Source: Microcystis panniformis FACHB-1757 (GTDB lineage: Bacteria > Cyanobacteriota > Cyanobacteriia > Cyanobacteriales > Microcystaceae). From it: a DNA stretch of 64,000 bases. The position numbers and the translations under genes are program-made. Under the pieces are notes generated by a model. The model worked only from the letters and a program-made list of their open reading frames with translations, searched no databases and had not been told where the DNA came from. The DNA is taken from contig NZ_CP011339.1 of the NCBI RefSeq assembly GCF_001264245.1, positions 5,022,001 to 5,086,000 of the forward strand, written 5' to 3'. Positions 25,520-34,998 of this stretch are shown piece by piece (position 1 is the first letter of the stretch; every line of letters starts with the position of its first letter).

Positions 25520-25939
25520 TCTATTTCTTTAGGGGGTCGTTTGGCTAGACCCCCCGCTCTATCTAGCTTGTAGCCCCTCTGTCACCCCTTGAACCAGGAT
25601 TGTTTGGCTTTTCCGTAGGCTTCTATGGCGACAAACCCGTCGGCACCCGCTAAGACCGCCAAAATGGCTAGGGCAATTAGGGATACCAGGCTGTGATTGC
25701 GTCCCCTGTCCGCTCTGGGGTCTTCTAGGTGCTGAAAATGTTTCAAGACACTCTTTCTTAAAAGTTTTGCCTCTCGCTCTTGCTTGGGGTTCAAGACTAG
25801 GGGACCAAATCCTTCTGCCATACTCAACCACTAAAATACAGGATTTTTCACTTCCTCTCAGATTAACTCAGGCCAGTTCGTCGTCACCAAATTAACAGTT
25901 AGGGATTTTTGTCTGTTACCATCTATACAAAACGACGCG

Positions 25940-26214
25940 CGATTACCCTGCAACAAAAGGAAAGATTTTTACCTCTATCTCCCGATTTTGTCATTGAATT
26001 AATGTCTCCTAGTGATAGCCTAGAAACTACTAGGAAAAAAATGCAGGAATATTTAGATAATGGGACTCGTTTAGGTTGGTTAATCAATAGAAAAACGAGA
26101 GAAGTAGAAATTTATCGTCAAGGACAGGCAGTAGAAATTTTAACTAATCCAGAGAGTTTATCGGGGGAAAGTATTCTGCCAGAATTTAGTTTAAATCTTA
26201 CTTTGATTTGGTAA
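25940..26214 (+). pseudogene. Uma2 nuclease, C-terminal half only
   Basis: Reads LQQKERFLPLSPDFVIELMS, then RKKMQEYLDNGTRLGWLINR and the end LPEFSLNLTLIW, closely matching the C-terminal half of the complete Uma2 gene at 48536-49105. The upstream residues (from the open frame at 25909) are not Uma2-like, so the N-terminal half has been lost at about 25940. The FVIELMS strand and K-rich region are kept, but the catalytic Asp strand is missing. A matching N-terminal half without C-terminus lies at 48219-48503 on the other strand. Confidence 0.8.
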
Positions 26215-26291
26215 ATCAGAGGTAGTGATTGCCGTTTAACGCTTTGCTTTGTTGGGCATTGTCTTCATCGATAAAATACCAAACTTCATTT

Positions 26292-26759
26292 TTAAGGAAG
26301 ATAGTCAGAATCAAGGATTTCTGCAAGGGTGAAGGGTGATTCAATCGGGAATAAATCAGCAGAGAGAAGATACTTTCTTACAGTATCTTCTCTGGCTGCT
26401 TGGTAACAATCTATCCAGATTTCAGGAATCAATCTTCTCAGACTTGGACTCTCTTTTAATAAGCGTTGAACTTGTCGGCGTTGTTCAACAATTGTGCTGC
26501 GCCACCCTTGAGCATTTGCTTCTTTTTCAGTTAGCCAGTAAGTCAATTTAAGCAAATGTTCGGCAATGACGGTTAAGCGACTTTCTAGTTCTCGTTTTTC
26601 ACTCCTTCCCATCGTTTCAATTTCTTCGATCAAATTTTCTAAGTCTAATTTTTCAAAACGATGTTCTTTGAGTAAATTAGCGGTTTCTTGTAACCATCGG
26701 TAGAAATCTTCTTGATAAAGACTTTTACCTGAGGAAACTAAAGACTTTTCGATGCTCAT
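26292..26759 (-). CDS. DUF29 domain protein
   Basis: 155 residues, highly helical: LYQEDFYRWLQETANLLKEH, FEKLDLENLIEEIETMGRSEKRELESRL, then LLKLTYWLTEKEANAQGWRSTIVEQRRQ and LPEIWIDCYQAAREDTVRKY. This is the full DUF29 pattern, a family very abundant in cyanobacteria, often as multiple paralogues near Uma2 and toxin-antitoxin genes. No biochemical function is established. The start is ATG 26759. No damage is visible. Confidence 0.88.
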   Translation of the reverse strand: MSIEKSLVSSGKSLYQEDFYRWLQETANLLKEHRFEKLDLENLIEEIETMGRSEKRELESRLTVIAEHLLKLTYWLTEKEANAQGWRSTIVEQRRQVQRLLKESPSLRRLIPEIWIDCYQAAREDTVRKYLLSADLFPIESPFTLAEILDSDYLP

Positions 26760-26858
26760 TTGATGATGACCTAGAAAAAGGAATTCTTAGATAATTTAGA
26801 AGCGACTCCCTGATCTCAAAAAGATTGGCAAAATATCGCAGGATGACCCCTTTAAACA

Positions 26859-27458
26859 TCAGAGCTTTAAATTTAAGCTAAAATTGGGTAAAACATCTTC
26901 CCCCGACAAATCAGTGGGATTTTCTAATATTTCTACCTCCTTTCCCTGACGATAAATTTCAACTTGCCGATTCTGGGGATCGATTAACCAGCCTAACCTT
27001 GCGCCATTTTCCCTATATTCGAGCAGTTTTTTCTGTAATTTGTCAAGACTATCGGATTCAGACCGCAATTCCACCACAAAATCGGGGCAGAGGGGAATAA
27101 ATCCCTTTTTCTGCTTAGGAGTTAAAGATTCCCAGCGTTCTCGACTCACCCAAGATAGATCAGGAGAACGAATCGCCCCATTTGGTAGTATAAATCCGGT
27201 GGAAGAGTCAAACCCGACCCCTAAAGCTTCATTTTCTTCGCACCAGCGAAACAATTGTCCTGTTATACGAAAATTTCGCTGTCCTGATTCGCCACCTGTC
27301 GGGGGATTCACGATTAATTCTCCTTGGGCTGTACGTTCTAATTTTAAGTCACGGTTGACCGCAGCAAGGGCTTCAAACTGTTCAAGGGTGATAGAGAGAG
27401 CGATCGCGCTAGGAATTTCTAAGGAGAGGGTTTCGGGTGAGGTAGTAACTGCTAACAT
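26859..27458 (-). CDS. Uma2 family endonuclease (DUF820)
   Basis: 199 residues: SITLEQFEALAAVNRDLKLERTAQGELIVNPPTGGESG (N-terminal strand set), FDSSTGFILPNGAIRSPDLSWVS (catalytic-type Asp in SPDLSW), LCPDFVVELRSESDSLDKLQKKL (E-x-R form of the (D/E)XK motif) and YRENGARLGWLIDPQNRQVEIYR. Complete and undamaged. It follows the DUF29 gene, separated by about 100 bp, both on the minus strand. Function as for the other Uma2 proteins: predicted restriction-like nuclease, role unknown. Confidence 0.88.
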   Translation of the reverse strand: MLAVTTSPETLSLEIPSAIALSITLEQFEALAAVNRDLKLERTAQGELIVNPPTGGESGQRNFRITGQLFRWCEENEALGVGFDSSTGFILPNGAIRSPDLSWVSRERWESLTPKQKKGFIPLCPDFVVELRSESDSLDKLQKKLLEYRENGARLGWLIDPQNRQVEIYRQGKEVEILENPTDLSGEDVLPNFSLNLKL

Positions 27459-27649
27459 AATCCTTTGATCAGGTGCAACTCATATATACTATTAAAGATT
27501 ATTTGTCAAGTTTTTGCTCAGAATTCTTGAGCTTGCGCTGAACAAATTCCCGATTTTTTTGGGAAACTTCCACCTCGATCGGGCGGTTTCACTAAATAAC
27601 AGGTTACAATAGCCAATAATTAACTAAATTTACCTAAAAACTATCGATC

Positions 27650-29245
27650 GTGTTCTACGCTATTGATTTCGGAACCAGTAATACCGTCATTACTCGTTGG
27701 AATGGGGCGACAAATAGGGCCGAAACCGTCAAATTATCGGAGTTATCCCAACAAATAGCCGACAATCCCCCCCTAATTCCCAGTTTACTCTATATTAAAT
27801 CGGCCAATCCTCTGCAAGTAATTGCCGGTCAAGCAGTGCGCGATCGGGGTTTAGATATCGATCGAGACCCGCGTTTTTTTCGTCGCTTTAAACGAGGTAT
27901 CGGCGCAAAAATTCAAGGATTTTTACCGGAATTAGAGGAAACTGTCCTCAGTTTCGAGGGGGTTGGTCAATGGTTTCTTGATAGCATCATCGACAACTTA
28001 AAAAACACCACCCTGGAAACCCCCCAATCTCTAGTTTTAACCGTCCCCGTCGATAGTTTTGAAAGTTACCGCAATTGGTTAAGTAATGTTTGTCAGGGGT
28101 GGGAAATCGAACAAATTCGACTAATTGATGAACCCACGGCCGCCGCTTTAGGTTATGGAACCACGGGTGAGCAAGTGATTTTAGTGGTAGATTTTGGCGG
28201 TGGCACCCTCGATCTTTCTTTGGTACAATTAGATTTAGATAATCCTCAAAAAAATCAAGGTTTTATTCTCAAGTGGGGAGAAAAACTTTTAGGCAATAAT
28301 TCCGCCCAAAAAACTAAACTAGCGAGGGTTTTAGCCAAGGCGGGGACAAATTTAGGGGGGTCAGATATCGACGATTGGATTGTCGATTATTTTGCCCAAA
28401 AGCAATCTTTAGCGAAAACTTCCCTGACTACTCGTCTAGCAGAAAGATTAAAAATTAAACTTTCTTCCCAATTAACCGCCGAGGAGGTATATTTTGATGA
28501 GGAAAATTTCGAGAGTTACGAGTTAAGTTTAGATCGAGAACAATTGACCGATATTCTCCAAAAACAAAACTTTTTTAATCAATTAGATGATTTAATGACG
28601 GGAGTTTTGCAACAGGGAAGACGCAATGGAATTGAAGTTAGCGACATCGATGCGGTGTTATTAGTTGGGGGAACTGTACAAATTCCGGCGGTAAAAGATT
28701 GGGTGCGACAGTATTTTGATAGTAGTAAAATTAAAGAGGATCGACCCTTTGAAGCGATCGCTTTGGGAGCGTTACAATTAGCCCAAGGTTATCAAGTCAA
28801 AGATTTTCTCTATCATAGCTACGGCATTCGTTACTGGAATCGTCGCAAAAATGCCCACGCTTGGCATCCAATTATTAACTCTGGACAACCCTATCCCATG
28901 GAAAAACCCGTGGAATTAGTCCTAGGTGTTTCTGTGGACAATCAGCCTAGCATTGAGTTAATTATCGGCGAATTAGGCACAGAAAGTGGAGCAATGGAGG
29001 TTTATTTTGATGGTGATAAATTAATTACTCGTTCCCTGAGTAATGGAGAAACTAGCGTCCAACCCTTAAATGATCGCGAGGGAGCAAGATCCATCGCTCA
29101 ACTCGCTCCTTTAGGTTTCCGGGGTAAAGATCGCATTAAAGTGCAGTTCTGGATTGATGATCAGTGTTTTCTGCGGATTAATGTGGAAGATTTACTCAGT
29201 CAAGAATTGTTACTAAATAATCAAATAGTCACCAAATTAAGCTAG
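27650..29245 (+). CDS. Hsp70-like protein with short C-terminal region
   Basis: 531 residues from GTG 27650. ATPase domain motifs: YAIDFGTSNTVITRW (phosphate 1), LIDEPTAAALGYG, VVDFGGGTLDLSLV (phosphate 2) and LLVGGTVQIPAVKDWV (adenosine). The region after residue ~385 is short and has no DnaK lid, so this is not the main DnaK but one of the divergent cyanobacterial Hsp70 relatives with an unknown client. A stretch of mostly AT-rich spacer precedes it. No partner J-protein or GrpE is adjacent. Confidence 0.85.
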   Translation: MFYAIDFGTSNTVITRWNGATNRAETVKLSELSQQIADNPPLIPSLLYIKSANPLQVIAGQAVRDRGLDIDRDPRFFRRFKRGIGAKIQGFLPELEETVLSFEGVGQWFLDSIIDNLKNTTLETPQSLVLTVPVDSFESYRNWLSNVCQGWEIEQIRLIDEPTAAALGYGTTGEQVILVVDFGGGTLDLSLVQLDLDNPQKNQGFILKWGEKLLGNNSAQKTKLARVLAKAGTNLGGSDIDDWIVDYFAQKQSLAKTSLTTRLAERLKIKLSSQLTAEEVYFDEENFESYELSLDREQLTDILQKQNFFNQLDDLMTGVLQQGRRNGIEVSDIDAVLLVGGTVQIPAVKDWVRQYFDSSKIKEDRPFEAIALGALQLAQGYQVKDFLYHSYGIRYWNRRKNAHAWHPIINSGQPYPMEKPVELVLGVSVDNQPSIELIIGELGTESGAMEVYFDGDKLITRSLSNGETSVQPLNDREGARSIAQLAPLGFRGKDRIKVQFWIDDQCFLRINVEDLLSQELLLNNQIVTKLS

Positions 29246-29328
29246 ACTTAGCTTCACCTAAAAATCAAGTGCAGACTCATGGTAAGTTTGCACTGATATT
29301 ATCGCAATATTCTGTTTTACTGGTGGCT

Positions 29329-29460
29329 TTATCGACTGTGATCGCGCACGGGGATCGGGATTAGTTCGGGTTCGGGTTCGGGTTCCGGACCAAAAACACT
29401 GTCGATCAGTTTGCGCGCCCATTCTCTCAATTTTTCTATCACTTCATCTAAATAGTCCAT
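29329..29460 (-). CDS. 43-residue acidic Pro-Glu-repeat protein
   Basis: ATG 29460-29458 with AAAGGAG 11 nt upstream, ending at TAA 29331-29329. The product has an amphipathic helix (DYLDEVIEKLREWARKLID) followed by VFGPEPEPEPELIPIPVRD and a short basic end. The strong ribosome site and typical helix-plus-(PE)n layout support a real gene. I recall comparable short proteins in cyanobacteria but no assigned function. Confidence 0.65.
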   Translation of the reverse strand: MDYLDEVIEKLREWARKLIDSVFGPEPEPEPELIPIPVRDHSR

Positions 29461-29656
29461 TGACCAAATGGCTCCTTTGAGATACTAGCTATGAGTTTTC
29501 GTCGATTGATCCCCGCAACAGCTTTATTCTAGAGAATTTTAACTGATTTTCATCGTTTAGCTGTTCAATCTGACGAGCGGGGGAATCTATATCTTGTATT
29601 TATATTAAGCTTAACATAACTTTTTAGTCTGAGTATATATTCTTGGCAATTCTTTT

Positions 29657-30910
29657 TTAAGACATTATTAATAAATTCCGGCGTAGGCGATCAAGGGCGG
29701 TATAGGCACTAATCTGGCGAATGGTCAAGCGATCTCGATTTTCTCCGAAACGATGCTCAGATACAGTCACTTTTCCTTCAGGACTGGCTAAACCGATATA
29801 AACTAGGCCCACAGGTTTCGTCTCACTGCCTCCTCCCGGTCCGGCAATACCCGTGATACTGATCCCCCAATCGGTAGTGAGGCGTTTTTGCACGCCTAGG
29901 GCCATCTGTTGGGCAACAATGGCACTGACAGCCCCGACATTATTTAAATCCTGCTCATTTACGTCTAAGAGGGCAACTTTTACCCGATTATCGTAGGAAA
30001 TAACCCCACCCCAAAAATAATCGGAACTGCCGGCGATTTGGGTGATAATTTCCCCTAATCCCCCTCCAGTACAGGATTCTGCCACACTCAAAGTTTGTTT
30101 TTGCCGCCGCAAAAGTTCCCCCACCACCGCGGGTAAAGTATCATCATCAGCCCCAAAATAATCTAATCCGGCGATTTCCTTAATTTCCGTCGCTACCGGT
30201 TCAATTACCTGCAAAGCAGCCTGTAAAGAAGGGGCTTTCGTCGCAATTCGCAAACGCACTTCGCCTAAACCAGCATAGGGGGCAACGGTGGGATTAGTCA
30301 GAGCGAATAAATGGGCAACTTTTTCCGCTAAAGCTGACTCACCAATACCGCGAAATTTGAGAGAACGACTATAAATCCTCTCTTTGCCCCATCCTTGACT
30401 TTCTAGGTAAGGAATCGCCGTTTCTACCCACATTCTCTTCATTTCTGAGGGTACTCCGGGGAAAGTGAGAATAGTCACGTTAGTCTGTGGTTGCCAGATC
30501 AGGCCAGGGGCGGTTCCCGTCGGATTTGGCAAAAAATCGGCTCCTATGGGTATTAAAGCCTGTTTACTGTTACTAGGAGGCATTTCTCGCCCTAAACTCG
30601 TAAATTTAGCCTCGATTTCTGCTAAAATCTCCTGATCTTCCCTGAGAGGCGTTTGGAAAAAATCGGCGATTGTTTCTGTGGTTAAATCGTCGGGAGTAGG
30701 TCCGAGTCCCCCGGTAAAAATTAAAATTGAAGAACGTTCTCGGGCAATAGCGATCGCTTTTTTCAGTCTTTCTACATTATCTCCCACCACCGTTTGATAA
30801 TAATGGGGAATGCCTAATTTTGCCAATTCTAGGGCTAAATATTGGGCGTTAGTATTAACTATATCCCCTAATAATAATTCCGTTCCTACACAAATAATTT
30901 CAGCGGCCAT
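29657..30910 (-). CDS. cinA: CinA family protein (nicotinamide-nucleotide amidohydrolase)
   Basis: About 417 residues from ATG 30910 (an in-frame TTG at 30922 is less likely). N-terminal MoCF/COG1058 domain: AEIICVGTELLLGDIVNTNAQYLA, FTGGLGPTPDDLTTETIA and TAPGLIWQ. C-terminal amidohydrolase domain: LSVAESCTGGGLGEIITQIAGSS (catalytic Ser/Thr region), SYDNRVK and GISITGIAGPGGGSETKPVG. The family recycles NMN and contains ADP-ribose pyrophosphatase activity in some members; often called competence/damage-inducible. Full length. Confidence 0.94.
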   Translation of the reverse strand: MAAEIICVGTELLLGDIVNTNAQYLALELAKLGIPHYYQTVVGDNVERLKKAIAIARERSSILIFTGGLGPTPDDLTTETIADFFQTPLREDQEILAEIEAKFTSLGREMPPSNSKQALIPIGADFLPNPTGTAPGLIWQPQTNVTILTFPGVPSEMKRMWVETAIPYLESQGWGKERIYSRSLKFRGIGESALAEKVAHLFALTNPTVAPYAGLGEVRLRIATKAPSLQAALQVIEPVATEIKEIAGLDYFGADDDTLPAVVGELLRRQKQTLSVAESCTGGGLGEIITQIAGSSDYFWGGVISYDNRVKVALLDVNEQDLNNVGAVSAIVAQQMALGVQKRLTTDWGISITGIAGPGGGSETKPVGLVYIGLASPEGKVTVSEHRFGENRDRLTIRQISAYTALDRLRRNLLIMS

Positions 30911-30922
30911 AATTTTTGACAA

Positions 30923-31293
30923 TTAGCTTAAGATTTTCAATTTTGATCATCAACTGATCTCCTGTCACCACAGTGCGATCGGGTTTCGGTAACGATGGTA
31001 CTGGAAGTTAACAATACCAGTGCGCTCCAGTATTATACCAGTAAGCTATCAAGAATCAAAGTCTTGTATATTAAATGCCAATTTGTTGCTGAACAGCCCA
31101 TATCTGATTACACGACAATAAAATCACTACCTATGAGCAAACGTAAAATCAGCGTATTATTCCCTTATATAACAATAATTGATCATAATCAAGCATAACA
31201 AAGTATGACCGAGCATCACCTCTTCCTTCCTGCCATCACAAACCCCACCAAAATCATCTAAAATTGAAATGTCCACTAAATAATAAAATTCTA
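30923..31293. other. AT-rich intergenic region
   Basis: About 370 bp between cinA and the MITE at 31294. It contains short degenerate palindromes (ACTGG...CCAGT around 31000-31045) and a block (ACAATAAAATCACTACC) also found at 43042-43058. A 67-codon frame at 30995-31198 has no ribosome site or recognisable domain. I see no convincing gene. Confidence 0.4.
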
Positions 31294-31384
31294 AGTACCT
31301 AGGCAAAATTATTTACACATGACGATCATTGCCCCGTAAGGGTTTTAGCTCGATCGGGCAGGTAATTAATTTTGCATGACTACT
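31294..31384 (-). mobile_element. 91-bp TA-MITE, copy 3
   Basis: Reverse orientation (AGTACCTAGGCAAAATTA first). TA at 31292-31293 and 31385-31386. It lies directly before the start codon (31386) of the AAA-ATPase gene, so the ATG uses the A of the duplicated TA and the native leader is displaced by 93 bp. Confidence 0.94.
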
Positions 31385-31385
31385 T

Positions 31386-32444
31386 ATGACTCGCTGGTTT
31401 AATATTGCCGGTCCCTGTAAAGACGATATCCACTATATGCTCTCTCCCACAGTGCGATTACCAGATTTAGAGGAGCTAATTCAACAGCATAGTTACTTTG
31501 TCCTACACGCACCACGACAAACAGGGAAAACCACCGCTATGTTATCCCTAGCAAAACAACTTACCGATAGAGGAAATTATGCCGCAGTCATGGTATCAGT
31601 GGAAGTAGGAAGTGCATTTAATCATGATCCTAGTGCCGCAGAATTGGCAATTTTAGGGGCATGGTATAATACAATAAATATTCGTTTACCTAAAGAATTG
31701 CAACCACCTGTAAAAGAATGGCAACAGGAAGAAGCAGGAAGCAGAATCAAGGCTTTTTTATCAGATTGGTCAAAAGCGATAAATCGTCCCATAGTATTAT
31801 TTATAGATGAAATTGACTCTTTACAAGACCAAACATTAATATCAGTTTTACGACAGTTAAGAGATGGTTTTCCCAATCGTCCAGAAAATTTTCCCTCATC
31901 AGTAGGATTAATTGGTTTGCGAGATGTGCGAGATTATAAAGTAGCATCGGGAGGTAGTGATAGATTAAATACATCTAGTCCTTTTAATATAAAAGTTGCT
32001 TCTCTGACTATGCGAAATTTTAATCTTGCAGAAGTGGGAGAATTATATCAACAACATACAGCAGCAGCAGGACAAATTTTTACACCAGAAGCAATAGAAA
32101 CAGCTTATGATTTAACCCAAGGACAACCTTGGTTAGTCAATGCTTTAGCTAAAGAAATTGTAGAAAAAATGGTAAAAGATAGAAGTATTGCTATTACCAA
32201 AAAACACATTTTACAAGCTAAGGAAATATTAATTGCTCGTCAGGATACTCATTTAGATAGTTTAGCGGAAAGGTTAAGAGAACCAAGAATTAAAGCCATT
32301 ATTGAACCGATGTTAGCAGGTTTAGAATTAGGAAATATTCCCAATGATGATATTCAATTTGTGATGGATTTAGGATTATGTAAAATGCACCCCTACGGAG
32401 GATTAACTATTGCTAATCCCATTTATCGAGAAGTGTTAAGCTAA
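31386..32444 (+). pseudogene. AAA-like ATPase part of an AAA/PD-(D/E)XK gene, truncated by IS630
   Basis: Reads an AAA-14/DUF4143-like ATPase: LHAPRQTGKTTAMLSLAKQL (Walker A), PIVLFIDEIDSLQDQTLISV (Walker B, sensor region) and a C-terminal winged-helix-like part (TQGQPWLVNALAKEIVEKM). It stops at TAA 32442-32444, three bases into an IS630-type element inserted at TA 32437-32438. Joined to 34999-35502 it makes a 518-residue protein with a C-terminal nuclease domain, the usual architecture of these cyanobacterial ATPases. The biological role of the family is unknown; some relate to defence or mobile elements. Confidence 0.88.
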
Positions 32445-33054
32445 AACGCACTTAAACCACCTAAAATAGAAATAGTAACTTGAGAAAAATCCTACTTATG
32501 CCAGCCAAAGATTTCCTAGACTTAGAAGAAAAGAAAAACTTACAAAAAGCTCTTAAAGAAGAAGAAAGAGCAGAGGTTAGGGAAAGAATTTTAATGTTTC
32601 TCTTGCTAAACGACGGAAAAACTCAACGAGAAATAGCTGAGTTTATTGGCTGTTCACTCAAAACGGTCGCCCCTTGGTGTGTTCACGGCGATCCTAACAA
32701 TTTAGAAAGTCTAGAAGATGGGAGAAAAAATGGAAATCATAAAAAAGCCACAGAGGAATATATTAATTTACTATTGAAAATAGTTGATGAAGACCCGAAG
32801 GAATTTGGATATGAATTCGGGAGATGGACAGCGGCAAGATTAGCAGAGCATCTAGAAAAGGAAACAGGAATTAAACTGAGTGGCTCGCAAGTGAGAAGAA
32901 TATTGAGAAGAAAAAAGTATGTGTATATCTGGGCGAAATATAGTCTAGAAGATAAGCAAGACAAGAAATTAAGAAAAGCATTTAAAGAAAAATTAGATGA
33001 ATATTTAAGGTTGGCTAAAGAAAAGCCAGAGTCAATCCAGGTATGGTTTTGGGA

Positions 33055-33095
33055 CGGGGCTGTGTGGCGACGCAGGTTCGCCACACAGCCCCTTA
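33055..33095. repeat. 41-bp palindromic insertion in the IS630 transposase
   Basis: GGGGCTGTGTGGCGA (33056-33070) pairs perfectly with TCGCCACACAGCCCC (33078-33092) across a 7-nt loop. It shifts the transposase frame; removing exactly 41 bp restores it. Confidence 0.85.
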
Positions 33096-33461
33096 TGAGT
33101 GTGGATTTAGTTTGAGAGTAATAAGAAGGAGAGCTTGGACAAAAAAAGGAAAGCGAAAAAAAGTGAATGGACAAAGAAAAAGAGGAAGGGTGAATGTGAT
33201 GGGAGCCTTAAGATATAATGACAAAAAACGAGTCTGTTTTATGATCAAAAAAGGAAATTCAGAAACTTTCCATGAACAATTAAAGAAACTTCATAAAGAG
33301 ATTCGTCAAGAATGGATAAACTTGGGAAATCTGCCCGAAGATTTTCGAGAAAAAAGACCGAAAATTATCATCATATTAGACAATGCTAGTTATCACAAAA
33401 AGAAAGATGTTATTGAGCAGGTGGAAAAAGAGTTGCCCAATATTAGGCTAGAGTTTTTACC

Positions 33462-34784
33462 CTGACTGACGGACACATTTTTCAATACAAAGACAAGTAC
33501 TGTTATGTGAAAGCCTCAAACTCCTGAATAAAAGAAAAGGTAATTTTGCCATAATAATCCTGACGAGCTTTGCGAGAAGCAAAACAGGGAAAAGGGTCAA
33601 CAGAAAATAAGTGGTCAAGTCGCAAGAAGGGACGCGCCTTATGAACAACTCCCGCCAGCCAACGTCAACCAATTTTCAAATAACTCAAACCACGCCGAAA
33701 ATGAGCATCAACCTGACGGCGAGAGCCAGATTGTTGAACCGCCATGCCAGTTAAAGTAGCAAAGAGAATAGAAATGGCAACAATGAGATAGAGACGTTCT
33801 AAACAAGCAGCAGAGCGAACACGAGAATGTTCCCAGTCAAAAACGCCCGATTTACTGCCCTTGAAAGAGATGTTCAATGGGAAAACGAAGACCATACTGC
33901 CAGAAGGTGTCAAGGGTAGGAGGTTCATCGCTCAGAATTGCCCAATTATCCTTAACCCCTGGAACAGAGGCTAAAGCAAGATGAGCAGTGATTCTAGCCT
34001 CCTGCCAGACTTGAACGTTGCGATCAAAGCAGGCTTGCCGTTTGGGAGGATAGAGTTCTCTGACCTCATAGCCAAAACCCCGACGGCGAACACCGTAAAT
34101 GAGGGTATCGCAAGGTAAGCGAAGACACCAATGCCAAGTATTTTTCCTGAGCCATTGAATTAATTGCTGATTGGCAAAGCCTCGGTCGGCTAACAGCATG
34201 ACATTCTCAAAGCCCTGAAGATAGCCTTTGGCTCTGTCCAACAAGGGTTCGTATTTCTCAAAAGCTAGGCTGGCACTACCATGTTCTAATCCCATCCACA
34301 TCAAGGGGACGGCTCTCCCCCCGCAGACCACCGCTAGATAGACAAAGCAGTATTGATTCCACAACAGAGTGGTATCTATTGCTAGATACAGTCTTTCCCC
34401 CTTCTCCTTCCAAGTCTCGATGGCTTTCAATATTAAGGGGATGTATATCTTTTCCACCGCTACTCTTCCATTCTGGCAAAAGCGATTCCACCGTCTCTGA
34501 TAACTATTGGCTTGTTCGGCTCTGCTTTGTACAAAGGGTTCCCATCTGGCTTGATTGAGACTTTGACTACTGAGTAGGGCTGTCACCATCCAACTGAGGA
34601 CGGTTAAATGTCTTTTATCCACAAATCGGCTTCCTTGTTCTAGATAGGAATAAACTTGGGAGAAGATTCTGTTCTCGGTTTTCATCTTGTAGGGATTCTT
34701 GCTTTTTCCCTATCTACCCAGATATTTTTCTTTTTGGCAACCCTTGTCTTGTCAGGTTTTGACCCACTTGTGTCCGTCAGTCAG
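33462..34784 (-). mobile_element. 1323-bp IS4-like insertion sequence (CTGACTGACGG ends)
   Basis: Perfect ends CTGACTGACGGACACA and TGTGTCCGTCAGTCAG. The 9-bp duplication GTTTTTACC is at 33453-33461 and 34785-34793. It is inserted in the 3' part of the IS630 transposase gene. Confidence 0.95.
33503..34685 (-). pseudogene. IS4-like transposase, frameshift and nonsense
   Basis: ATG 34685. First Asp in ERLYLAIDTTLLWN, second in NVMLLADRGFANQQL. The frame breaks after RFPIEHLF (near 33870) by one base and resumes KGSKSGVFDWEHSRVRSAA, with the Glu of the triad in FPIEHLF. An in-frame TGA follows SYLKIG (33667-33665) and the same frame then runs to TAA 33503. Two independent lesions; inactive. Confidence 0.88.
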
Positions 34785-34998
34785 GTTTTTACCAGCTTAT
34801 AGTCCAGATTACAACCTAATAGAATTAGTGTGGCATTCCGCTAAAGAGTACATAGCTAATCGAGAATTTGAAAATAAAGAAGAACTGGAAAAAGTAGTCA
34901 ATCAGCTTTTAAATGAAGGGGGATTGATTATTAAATGGAGTAGAAAACTTAAAAATAAGGGTAATGCTGTCAATGTAACTTAAATGCGTAAAAGCTTA

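Larger units (their letters stand above)
24183..25593 (-). mobile_element. IS4-type element, copy 2, with nested MITE (1411 bp)
   Basis: Same ends as copy 1 (TTCAAGGGGTGACA / TGTCACCCCTTGAA) in reverse orientation. Duplication CCAGGATTG at 24174-24182 and 25594-25602. Length 1411 = 1318 + 91 + 2, exactly the intact copy plus one MITE and its TA duplication. Confidence 0.96.
23210..25827 (-). pseudogene. ISAs1-family transposase, split by IS4 and frameshifted
   Basis: The N-terminal part (25827-25594) reads LRKSVLKHFQHLEDPRADRG and LVSLIALAILAVLAGADGF, typical of ISAs1/H-repeat transposases. It is cut by the 1411-bp IS4 copy (24183-25593) and continues LPNGIPSHDTLGRVLG, LIHIDGKTAKGSYDREKK (first Asp). 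Near 23890 the frame shifts by one base; after it come KGAIVTLDAMGTQTEIAQQI (second Asp) and HWSIENSLHWVLDVTFNEDA (catalytic Glu). It is inactive through two independent lesions. Confidence 0.9.
22983..25860 (-). mobile_element. ISAs1-type element carrying a nested IS4-type element
   Basis: The 3' end near 22983 begins GGTAATCGCGCGTTGACCG and is repeated at 46757. The 5' end lies near 25830-25860 beyond the transposase start. I could not fix the terminal repeats. It contains the decayed transposase 23210-25827 and, at 24183-25593, an IS4-type element with 9-bp duplication CCAGGATTG. Confidence 0.75.
32480..34983 (+). pseudogene. IS630-type transposase, broken by a palindrome and another IS
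   Basis: The first part (from TTG 32480) has the helix-turn-helix region REIAEFIGCSLKTVAPW and TGIKLSGSQVRRILRRKKY. After GESIQVWFWD the frame is shifted by 41 inserted bases; it resumes ECGFSLRVIRRRAWTKKG and continues to KIIIILDNASYHKKKDV (second Asp), then LEFLP, is split by a 1323-bp IS and ends AYSPDYNLIELVWHSAKEY (catalytic Glu). Removing both insertions and one 9-bp duplication leaves 1131 nt = 377 codons, open throughout. Confidence 0.92.
32439..34996 (+). mobile_element. IS630-type element with two nested insertions
   Basis: Ends AGCTAAAACGCACTTAAACC and, reversed, AGCTTTTACGCATTTAAG; TA duplication 32437-32438 and 34997-34998. It contains a 41-bp palindromic insertion (33055-33095) and a 1323-bp IS (33462-34784). 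Subtracting these leaves about 1185 bp, normal for IS630. Confidence 0.92.

Noticed and set aside
34699..34983. Independent 94-codon gene
   Set aside because: It is the 3' end of the IS630 transposase (NLIELVW motif) preceded by sequence of the nested IS.
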